Shown here: positions 8,730 to 16,584 of the stretch, piece after piece
Position numbering within the stretch: position 1 is the stretch's first letter
Layout of the letters: each line of letters begins with the position of its first letter
Assembly (NCBI GenBank): GCA_918797485.1
Contig: CAKKNE010000003.1
Location: forward strand, 2,666,001-2,730,000
Reading direction: 5' to 3'
Length of the DNA stretch: 64,000 nucleotides
Origin: Pelagomonas calceolata
Lineage: Eukaryota > Sar > Pelagophyceae > Pelagomonadales > Pelagomonadaceae
Translations under genes and position numbers: made by a program
The notes under the pieces: model-generated
What the model was told of the DNA's origin: nothing
Seen by the model: the letters and a program-made list of their open reading frames with translations, nothing else
Database searches by the model: none

Positions 8730-10927
8730 ATGGAGCAGCCAAGTTCTTCGTCCGATGGCCCACCGGCAGCCACAGCCCCAGAAAATTCAGCAACCGCCGT
8801 GGCGCCGCGTGCCAGTGAAAACTCTTCAGCAGCTCCTCCCACGCAAAGCGAGACAACAGCGGCACCACAGGCTGCCACCGAGGCCTTTGACGCGGCACCG
8901 CTCGCTGGCGGCGATGCCCAAGCACTCCCCCCGGGTGCCACGGTAGCCCCGCCCCGCTTCGACCTCCACGCCGCGCCGGACGCGAACCTGAACCTGCGGC
9001 TGAGTCCGTCAGAAGACGGCTGGGGCGGCGCCCTCGCCTTCGGCGGCGCCGACGACCCGCTGCCGCTCGCCGACGTGCCCGGCAACCCCGAGACCGCGGC
9101 GCTCCGGCGCAAGGCGGCGCTCTACCGTATCCCCTCAGCGGCGGAGCTCGAGGCCGTGGTGCCGGCCGCGGCCGCTCCGGCCGCGGCGCCAGCCGCTGCG
9201 ACGCCAGCCGCTGCGCCGCCAGCCGCAGCGCCAGCCGTGGCAGCGCCGGCCGCCGCGCCCCTGGTGCCGCACCCGGAGCCCGCCGCGACGCCAGCCGCCG
9301 AGACAGCCGCGCCACCAGCCGAAGCCACGGAAACGCGCGCCGCGCCCGCGCCGTCCTGCGACGCCATGCCGCCGCCGGCGCCCGTCCAGAAACCGCAAAA
9401 AACGCTCATCGTCACGCACTTGGAATGCGCGAACCATGTCACGCCGGCGCTCATGGGCACCGATTATGTGGCCGGCGCGGCGGCGCCCTTCGCGTCCCCG
9501 GAGCAGCCCGAGCGCGTCAAGGCCGTCTGGGCCGCGCTGAAGCAGTGCGCCTGGACCTGCGGCGGCACCAAGATCGTCGATACTGTTGAATTGGCGACGT
9601 CGCCCACCTTGAATCGGGGCCTGAACGACACGCTCGAGCGCTTCGCGTCGCCGGAGACTGGGCCGTTTGAAGGCCCTCCAGGCGCGCCGAAGCGGCAGTC
9701 ACCGACGCGGACGGCGTCCGTCGAATTTTTGTTCGACGACTTGGAGCCCGTCGTTTTGCGCGTGCACGTGCGATCTCGGCGTCCCGCGATGCTGCGGTGC
9801 CTTCACGCCATCGACGCGACTCGTTTCCATCAGACGAGGTCGTGGGTGGTTTCTTTTTCGATTTTGAGGCCATTCGGACCGCGATGCCCGCGCAGGACTT
9901 CGACTACCTGTCGAGAGTAGCGACGCACGTCGAGGCCTTGCAGCGCGCCGAAGCCGGTGTTTCCGAAGCGACGGAGACAAAAAGGACACTGCTGCGATGC
10001 GTCTCAACAACACTAACCGGAGATACGTTCGCCTGCGCTAGAAGTTTACACGCTGCTTTATGTGCCTCCTACACGGTCTGCAAGGCCATTGACACTGTAG
10101 TCAGAGGAGAGTACCGCAACGCGTTCTGCGTCGTGCGGCCTCCCGGTCATCATGCCGGCCAAAGTGGATCAACAAGAAAGGACCAGAAGGCGCCCGACGA
10201 AGACGAGCCCGGGTTGGTCGGCCAAGGCTTCTGCCTGATTAATCACGTGGCCGTCGGTGCGCGGCACGCGTTGGCGCGGCACGGTAGTACCATCAAGAAG
10301 GTTGTGGTAATTGACTGGGACCTCCACCACGGCAACGGGACGGAACAAATTCTCAGTGATCCGGACGGGCCTTTAGCTAGGGAAGGGTTGCGGGATAGGG
10401 TCTTGTTTTGCTCCATCCACGGCGCCGGGCCCGACGACGCGCCCCTGTATCCGGGAACCAGGCGAGAGCCTTCGACGACACCTGCTCTGAATGTACCGCT
10501 GAAGCGGGGCTCGGGGCCCGCGGAGTTTCTGCGAGGGTTTCAGCAGATTTTGGACGCCGCCGAAGCCTTCAATCCCGACTTGATCCTCATCTCGGCGGGT
10601 TTCGACGCCCATAAAGACGACATGTTCCGGTTTTTGCGACTGAACGACCAGTGCTACCGCGACATGACGAAGCGCGTCATGGATTTGGCGTATCGGGTGT
10701 GTGGTGGTCGAATTGTATCCTTGCTGGAAGGTGGGTATACGATCTCAACATTAGTACGCTGCAGCGTCGTCCACGCTAGGGCACTAGCGACGTACGGCCA
10801 GCCCGGCGCCGTCGCCGGCGTGACGCCGGCGTCGCGCCAACCACCGCCACGACGACCAGCACCTCCACGAGAAGAAGAGCCGTCGCGGAAGCGCGCGCGG
10901 CGCGCGCCGAAGAAGATGGATGTCTAA
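8730..10927 (+). CDS. class II histone deacetylase, two exons
   Basis: A zinc-dependent lysine deacetylase of the HDAC4/6/Hda1 class. Exon 1 starts at the ATG at 8730 and has a roughly 200-residue Ala/Pro-rich leader, then ASPEQPERVKAVWAAL. Exon 2 carries the catalytic core: VVRPPGHHAG (tandem His), GFCLINHVAVGARHAL, VIDWDLHHGNGT (metal-binding Asp and His), DLILISAGFDAHKDD and SLLEGGYTI. The frames differ, so an intron is required. The acceptor fits GCGCAG ending at 9895, with exon 2 opening DFDYLSRV. The donor is GTGCAC at 9762 or GTGCGA at 9768; both keep phase 0. The C-terminus is basic (KRARRAPKK), perhaps a nuclear signal. The exact donor is uncertain. Confidence 0.88.
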
Positions 10928-10940
10928 TAACCTTAGCAAG

Positions 10941-11974
10941 TTACTCGTCCCCTCTCGCATTAACTTGCTGGTAGAACGTGCCTTTCGCGGTCATGAGTTC
11001 CTCGAAGGACCCGTGCTCGACGATGTGCCCTTGATCCAAGTAGATGACGTCGTCGGACGTCTTCAGGTCGCCGAGGTGGTGCGTGATGCAGATCGTCGTC
11101 GCGTTCTCGGCGAGTTTGTCTAGCGTTTTCTGGAGCGATCGCGCGACGGCATTGTCCAAACCCGTGGTCGGCTCGTCGAGGAGGTAAATCGTGCCGCGCT
11201 TGAGCATGGCGCGCGCGAGGTTGACGCGCTGCTGCTGGCCTCCCGAGAGGCGGCCGCCCCCTTCGCCCACCGTCTTGTCTAGCTGTAAATCTGGGTGGGA
11301 AATGTCGAGCTCTGCGAGCCCGGCGGCCTCGCGAATATCTTCATCAGTTGCGTCCCGCCGACCGTAGGCGATCTCGTCACGGATGGTACCATTTGTTAAT
11401 TGGGCGGACTGCGAGACGACGCTGAACAGTTTCCGCAGTGAGGCGCCCGTCACCGTACTTTCTTCGTAACAAACGGCTCGAGGCGGCCGAAGATGTTGAT
11501 GAGGCCGATGATGAGGAGGACGATCCACTGCCAGGGCTTGATCCCCTTGGCGTCGAGCGACGGATGGAGCGTCGGCGACAGAAAATACAACCCGACGAGG
11601 AAGGACAGCTGCGTCACGACGCGCACGACCTGGAGCAGTCCATATCGAACCTTGAAAGCGTCGTAGCCCGGCAAAGCCGCGAACAGGGCATAGATCTGCT
11701 TCAGGAGCTCCATGAAGCGGAACGGCGAGTCGTCCTCCTTCGCATCGCTGGCTGCGCTCGACACCGACCTCAAGGGCGCCGGCTTACCGAGCCGGCCGCG
11801 GCGGGAGCTCGTCGTGCTCGCGCTCGCGTCCGACAAGAGCCCCACGGAGGCGTCGAACGAGAGCGCGGCGGACATCTTCGACGTCCGCGACCCCGACGCG
11901 TCGCCGGCGCCGGCCTCGAGGTCGCGGAATTTGACGGAGCGGCCGCTGCTGTGGTTGCTCGAGGAGTAGCTCAT
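10941..11974 (-). pseudogene. ABC transporter gene with large internal deletion
   Basis: Two fragments in different frames overlap near 11450-11528. The 5' part (from ATG 11974, 174 codons) has a Ser-rich cytosolic leader and the first two membrane segments, then stops at TGA 11450. The 3' part, in another frame, enters the nucleotide-binding domain at LRKLFSVVSQSAQL (Q-loop) and continues through RLSGGQQQRVNLARAM (signature), IYLLDEPTTGLD (Walker B, D-loop) and ITHH (H-loop). The rest of the membrane domain and the Walker A motif are absent, and there is no room for them, so splicing cannot rescue a full transporter. An internal deletion or an assembly collapse would explain this. The C-terminal half resembles type IV exporters (TAP/MDR type). 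Confidence 0.75.
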
Positions 11975-12178
11975 CGTGTAGATTGAGCCGCCTCGCAGTT
12001 GTAGTCGCCGCGCGCGCCACCGCCACCAACCAGTGGTTTTTTCCTGTTTTTACTCGGCTCCGAGTCGCGACGGCATCTGTACCGGACGTATGTTGATTTT
12101 GAGTCGAGGCGCTTCAAGCGGGATTCGCCAAGCCTCTGAAACCCCGCGCTCGCGGCTTACACGCCCCTTACATAAGAC

Positions 12179-12200
12179 CTAGCGTCGTGTAAGGCACTAG
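12179..12200 (-). promoter_or_regulatory. CTAG-bounded promoter motif, copy 4
   Basis: On the minus strand reads CTAGTGCCTTACA then CGACGCTAG. It is between the ABC remnant (205 bp from its ATG) and the secretory protein at 12338 (138 bp). Confidence 0.6.
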
Positions 12201-12337
12201 AGCCAAAAATATCGGCGTGACTGAACGCATTCGGCCGCACGAGTGCTCGTGTGTACAGGCTGGCACACACAGGAAGCAAATTTCTCGTGTGTACGCGCTG
12301 GGGCACGTATACAGGCCCTGGGAGTATTGGGGGCACA

Positions 12338-13513
12338 ATGACGGCAGGGAGCACAATGCTCCTGCTGCACGCCGCCGCGGCAGCGTTCCAGTTCCACGAA
12401 AATAAATGTGAACCGACGACGTCGCTGCCGACGGCCGAGGACAGCAAGAGAATCGCGTTCATTCTGCGGGGCGACGCCTACCGCGGCCTCAGCTACGGCT
12501 CGACGGCCCGCGGGAGCAAGAGGGGCTTCATGTGCACGCCCTTCGCGGTGCGCATCCAGCGCGCCATCAGCGCGAGCCACGTCGATTACATCATCGCGCC
12601 GCTGGAGGCTGCGGGCTTCCGCGTCGACGTCTTCTTCGCGACTTACCCCTGCGCGACGGACGGAGAAGCGCAGCTCGAAAGACTCAAAGGCTTCTACAAC
12701 CGCAACCGCACGCGAGTGGTCCACGTCGATAGGGTGCCTAGACCAGGAGCAACACAAGCCACGCCCGCGAATATCGCCATGAAGTCGTTGAGAAGGATGT
12801 GGCCCAAAGAAGGCTACCGCTCCGTCCTCGTCTGGCGTTTTGATCTCGTGGCGACAACACCGATGGGTTCGAAGATGATCAAGCTTAGACCCGCGGGCAA
12901 CACGGCGCGCTGCGACCCGCAGCTCGACAAGGACGGCCTCGCGCGGCCGGCGCGCGATTTCAGGTGCTGGTGCATGCCGCTCACGGTCAGCTGCGACAGC
13001 CCCGCCGGCTACGACGCCTACGTGAGCCACGGCGACATCGCCTATCTCAAGTACGAGGACGACTGGGCCTTCGGCTTCCCCGGAAAGCTCGCGCGCTGCG
13101 CCGTGCCAGTTTTTGAGTCCGATGCCTTGGCGATGCGGACTTTTATTGCCTCGCACGAGACGAACTATCGACTGGCGAAGACGGGGCCGGTCCTCACCGT
13201 GGCCCCCAAGCGCTGGGGCATCTACCGCACGGACTACTCGCCGCAAGGACCTGATAAACTGTGCCGCTTGCTGCGCGATAAATTTGACGGCCCGCCGTGC
13301 CCCGCGACGGCCGAGCTCGGGGCGAAGATGGCGTGCCTGCGCCACGCGCGCGCCGCGAACGCGTCAACCGTCAAAGAAGCAAGAAAGGCCACGCCGAGCT
13401 GGTTCTGGGAGCGCGCTCACTGCGACAACGCGACGGAGTTCATCGACCGGCGGCTCCGCGGCGGCGTGCACGGCATTCACCGCCGGCGGCCGCACCACCA
13501 CTCCCCTCCCTGA
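12338..13513 (+). CDS. secretory-pathway protein of unknown function
   Basis: About 391 residues. I do not recognise the family with certainty. The N-terminus (MTAGSTMLLLHAAAAAFQF) is a signal peptide or signal anchor; the ATG at 12356 is an alternative, and the longer frame to 12251 starts with GTG. After it come RIAFILRGDAYRG, then VDVFFATYPCATD and a central YRSVLVWRFDLVATTPMG. This alternation of hydrophobic strands with a D-L-V motif resembles nucleotide-sugar glycosyltransferase-like proteins of algae that act in the Golgi. Cysteines are frequent (12 or more), consistent with a lumenal or secreted location. The C-terminus is basic and His-rich. A glycosyltransferase-like role is only a suggestion. 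Confidence 0.7.
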   Translation: MTAGSTMLLLHAAAAAFQFHENKCEPTTSLPTAEDSKRIAFILRGDAYRGLSYGSTARGSKRGFMCTPFAVRIQRAISASHVDYIIAPLEAAGFRVDVFFATYPCATDGEAQLERLKGFYNRNRTRVVHVDRVPRPGATQATPANIAMKSLRRMWPKEGYRSVLVWRFDLVATTPMGSKMIKLRPAGNTARCDPQLDKDGLARPARDFRCWCMPLTVSCDSPAGYDAYVSHGDIAYLKYEDDWAFGFPGKLARCAVPVFESDALAMRTFIASHETNYRLAKTGPVLTVAPKRWGIYRTDYSPQGPDKLCRLLRDKFDGPPCPATAELGAKMACLRHARAANASTVKEARKATPSWFWERAHCDNATEFIDRRLRGGVHGIHRRRPHHHSPP

Positions 13514-13568
13514 CTTTTGCCTCCTCCTCCCGATTTTTCCTCAGTTTATAATTTATATTTCAAGTTAG

Positions 13569-14249
13569 TCACAACAACAAAGACGCCTTCTCCCGCAGCG
13601 CCTCGCGGAGCGCCGCGCCGGCGCGGGCGCAGGCACCGACGCAATCAACCGAACCATCGTCGAAGATCGCGCACGAGCATGCGTTCTGCGCGCCGACGGC
13701 TTGGGGCGTGCGAGACTTGCTCGCCGAGAGCGCGGCGAGCCTCCGCGGCGGCCCGACGAAGGCCTTGTCTCCGAGCTGCCCGTCGTTGCCGCGGCCCCAG
13801 GCGTAGACTTGCCCGTCGCGGGCCAGCGCGAGCGAGTGGTCGGCGCCGGCGGCCACGTCGACGATGCCGCGCAGCGCCTCGACGCGCCGCGGCGCCGTCT
13901 GCCACAGCTTGCCGCCCTCCCAAGTGTAGCCCACGGCGCCGGCCTCGGCGCTGCCTAGGCCTAGCTGTTGCCACCGGTCGCAGCCCCATGCATACGTGTC
14001 GCCGTGGCACGTGACCGCGAGCGAGTGTCCCGCATCGATGCCGCCGCCCGCCGCGACCGCGACGACGCCCGTCAGGCCAACCACGCGGCGTGTCCGCATC
14101 TCGCAGCGCCGCTCCGCACTGCCGTCGCCGCACTGTCCGAATCGATTACCGCTTGCGGTCAGTGGTGTGGCCTCGACGCCGCCATCTGCAGTTATGGCCA
14201 GGGTGTGTGTGGCTGATGCAGCGGTTTTTGACATGGGTCCGCACGGCAT
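13569..14249 (-). CDS. RCC1-repeat protein
   Basis: 226 residues with about four RCC1/BLIP-II type beta-propeller repeats. Recognisable units are GHSLAVTCHGDTYAWGCDRWQQLGLG and VDVAAGADHSLALARDGQ followed by VYAWGRGNDGQLGDK, each with the GxHSL...G.vyaWG..QLG pattern, and weaker repeats at both ends. A complete RCC1 propeller has about seven blades and 350-400 residues, so this is short. It may pair with another chain or be a reduced paralogue rather than the Ran exchange factor itself. The start at 14249 is an ATG; one at 14234 is also possible. It is divergent from the CobW gene across a promoter with a CTAG-bounded motif. Confidence 0.8.
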   Translation of the reverse strand: MPCGPMSKTAASATHTLAITADGGVEATPLTASGNRFGQCGDGSAERRCEMRTRRVVGLTGVVAVAAGGGIDAGHSLAVTCHGDTYAWGCDRWQQLGLGSAEAGAVGYTWEGGKLWQTAPRRVEALRGIVDVAAGADHSLALARDGQVYAWGRGNDGQLGDKAFVGPPRRLAALSASKSRTPQAVGAQNACSCAIFDDGSVDCVGACARAGAALREALREKASLLL

Positions 14250-14318
14250 GGGATGCTTGCTGGCTGCAGCCGCGCAGCTGTGCAGGCAGCAGGCTGTGAT
14301 ATATAGTGTCTGTGTTTT

Positions 14319-14340
14319 CTAGTGACTTACATGATGCTAG
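14319..14340 (+). promoter_or_regulatory. CTAG-bounded promoter motif, copy 5
   Basis: Reads CTAGTGACTTACA then TGATGCTAG. It is 70 bp from the RCC1-repeat ATG and 237 bp from the CobW ATG. Confidence 0.6.
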
Positions 14341-14576
14341 GTCCAGCTTTGGCAGCTTCCGCGAGGCAGAGGGCAGGCGCGGCGAACAACAATCTCCGCA
14401 TTATATTCGCGCATTCGCACCGCGCTCCGACAAGCTTGGTCAGACGAAGCGAACACTAGACTCTTAGCGCTTATTAAGCTCTCCGCGAGGTTGAGGCAAA
14501 ACAGAAGCGCGGCGCGAGGCGGCGAGGCGAGAGGCAAAACAGAAGCGAGACGCTAAAACACAGAAGCGAGACGCAT

Positions 14577-16445
14577 ATGCGCTGCACAAGAAGCACCATG
14601 CTGCTCCTCGCCTGCAGAGTCGCTAGGGTCCGGGCGCTGCAGGCGCCGCGCAAGTTCGGCAGGCTGCGCGCGCTCGCGTCGACCGTCGCCGAGCCCGGGG
14701 CCAAGGTCCCCGTCACACTCTTGTCGGGATTCCTCGGCACGGGCAAGACTACTTTGTTGAGAAATCTGCTGGAGGAGGCCTCGCAAGACAAGGACTCGAA
14801 GGTAGGCGTGGTAGTCAATGACATGGCGGCGGTTAACATCGACGCCAAAATCACCGCGCGCCGATTGGACTTAGATGAAAGCGATTCCCCAAAAATGCAG
14901 GGCGCGGCGGAATTCGTGGAGATCGGCGACGGGTGCGTCTGCTGCTCCATGGCCGACGAGTTGTTTACGACGCTCGCGGAACTGGCGGCCGTGTCGTCCA
15001 TGAAAGGGTATCGGTACAATCATATTGTGATTGAGGCGACGGGCATCGCCGAACCTAGGTCCATCCGAGACCAGTTCCAGGACGCCGAGGCGGCCGGCAT
15101 GCCGCTCATGGAGGAAGTGGAACTGTCTACGTTAGTTACGGTCGTCGACAGTGCGGCCTTCCTGGACGCCTACGCGGAGACGGCGTCGATCGCGCAGCGG
15201 CCGGATTTGGCCGCGCCCGTCGACGACGATCCCAGTCCCTTCCTGATGGCGCGCTTCGACCACTCCCTCCAAAGGTCGGTCGTGGACTTGTTGGTGGAGC
15301 AGGTCGAGTGCGCCGACGTGCTGTTGCTCAACAAGAAAGACCTCGTCACCCAACAACAGATGGACCGCCTCGCCGAGATCATGAAAGCGTTGAACCCGAC
15401 CGCGATAGTAAAACAGTGCGAGTTCGGGGACGCGGCGTTAAATGAAGTGTTAGGTGTGGCCGGCGACGAAGGCGCCGCGCGCATCGGTCCGGTGGATGAG
15501 CACAAGGTCGCCGTCGCGGCGTCGAAGGGGGCCGCGTGTGATGATCCGGACTGCTCGGATCCCTCCCATCTGCACGCGCACGACTCGCACGCGCACGCCG
15601 CGAAGGAGGAGCACTCGCACGCGAGCCACGACCACGCGCATAAGGAGGAGGAGGCCTGCGCGGACCCGACCTGCACGGATCCCACGCACGACCACAGCCA
15701 CAAGCAGTGCATAAATCAAATTGTCGCGGCACGGCGCGTGTTGTGGTCGATTACCGCTCGTTTTAGCCAACATACACCCGACTCACTGGTTGATTTGCGC
15801 ACAGGCCACAAGGCGCACGACCACGCTCATGCGAAGGAGGAGGCCTGCGCGGACCCGACGTGCACGGACCCGACGCACGACCACAGCCACAAGGCGCACG
15901 ACCATTCGCACGGCCACACGCACGACGCCATCGGCATCGACTCCTTCGTCTACGCCGCGCGGCGGCCCTTCGCGCCGGCGCGGCTCCAGGAGTTGTTGCG
16001 GGCCCTGCCGGCCGACGTCACGGCGGCCATTAGTGATGGGAAGACGGACCACTCGGCCCTGAACCCCACCGCTAGAGCGCTCGCCACCATCGTGCGCTCG
16101 AAGGGCTTCCTCTGGCTCGCGTCGAGCCACGACGCGGCCTACTACTGGAGCCACGCGGGCAACCACTTCGCCGCCGAATTGATGGGCCGGTGGTGGGCGA
16201 CGCTGCCCGAGGACCGCTACCCCGAGGACATGCGGGCCTCGATTCTTTCGGACTTTGACGGCGAGGACGGCGACCGCCGCCAGGAGATCGTGTTCATCGG
16301 CGTGGGGGCCGTGGCGCAGCAGGCGGCCATCACGGAAGCCCTCGACGCGTGCCTCCTCACGGACGACGAGATGGCCGCCTACCGCGCGGCCGACGACGAC
16401 GCGCGGCCCGAGCTCTTCCCGAGCGACCTGCGCGTCCGCGCCTAG
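14577..16445 (+). CDS. CobW/ZNG1-type metallochaperone GTPase, His-rich, interrupted by an introner
   Basis: A G3E GTPase that hands metal, probably zinc, to client proteins. Walker A is GFLGTGKTTLL, the metal site is GCVCCSM (CxCC), the base-recognition motif is NKKDLV, and the CobW C-terminal domain runs from IDSFVYAARRPF to the end. Between the two domains is a long His/Asp/Cys-rich array with repeats of ACADPTCTDPTHDHSH, a metal-binding loop. A 100-bp element (15705-15804) with inverted ends and an 8-bp duplication splits this array. Removing 15697-15804 as a GC-AG intron restores HDHSHKAHD and leaves about 586 residues; retention also stays open, adding 36 residues. The N-terminus (MLLLACRVARVRALQA from ATG 14598) looks like a targeting sequence; 14577 is the first ATG. 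Confidence 0.9.
   Translation: MRCTRSTMLLLACRVARVRALQAPRKFGRLRALASTVAEPGAKVPVTLLSGFLGTGKTTLLRNLLEEASQDKDSKVGVVVNDMAAVNIDAKITARRLDLDESDSPKMQGAAEFVEIGDGCVCCSMADELFTTLAELAAVSSMKGYRYNHIVIEATGIAEPRSIRDQFQDAEAAGMPLMEEVELSTLVTVVDSAAFLDAYAETASIAQRPDLAAPVDDDPSPFLMARFDHSLQRSVVDLLVEQVECADVLLLNKKDLVTQQQMDRLAEIMKALNPTAIVKQCEFGDAALNEVLGVAGDEGAARIGPVDEHKVAVAASKGAACDDPDCSDPSHLHAHDSHAHAAKEEHSHASHDHAHKEEEACADPTCTDPTHDHSHKQCINQIVAARRVLWSITARFSQHTPDSLVDLRTGHKAHDHAHAKEEACADPTCTDPTHDHSHKAHDHSHGHTHDAIGIDSFVYAARRPFAPARLQELLRALPADVTAAISDGKTDHSALNPTARALATIVRSKGFLWLASSHDAAYYWSHAGNHFAAELMGRWWATLPEDRYPEDMRASILSDFDGEDGDRRQEIVFIGVGAVAQQAAITEALDACLLTDDEMAAYRAADDDARPELFPSDLRVRA
15705..15804 (+). mobile_element. introner-like element, 100 bp, in the CobW gene
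   Basis: The ends are imperfect 15-bp inverted repeats: CAGTGCATAAATCAA at the left and, as reverse complement, CTGTGCGCAAATCAA at the right (12 of 15 match). It is flanked by a perfect 8-bp direct repeat GCCACAAG at 15697-15704 and 15805-15812. The intron would be the left GCCACAAG plus the element, with GC at the 5' site and CACAG at the 3' site. The ends match those of the element at 51279-51350. Confidence 0.85.
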
Positions 16446-16584
16446 CTTTCCCTCCCTAACCGGTTCCTGATTTGTGTTACTTTGAGGCTTGCGGGAGTCG
16501 CGGCGATGGCGTCTGCACCTGGTGCTAGGACGGACTCGGACCCGCAGGACCAAACTCTGCAAATTGTGTTAGACGGCGTAGCGA

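Noticed and set aside
12197-13345. Minus-strand frame of 382 codons opposite the secretory protein
   Set aside because: No signal peptide or motif, and the plus frame has a clear targeting sequence and ordered Cys.
15707-15804. Simple GT-AG intron starting at GTGCAT in the CobW gene
   Set aside because: Splicing there shifts the frame (98 nt removed). The duplication-based GC-AG intron of 108 nt restores the repeat exactly.
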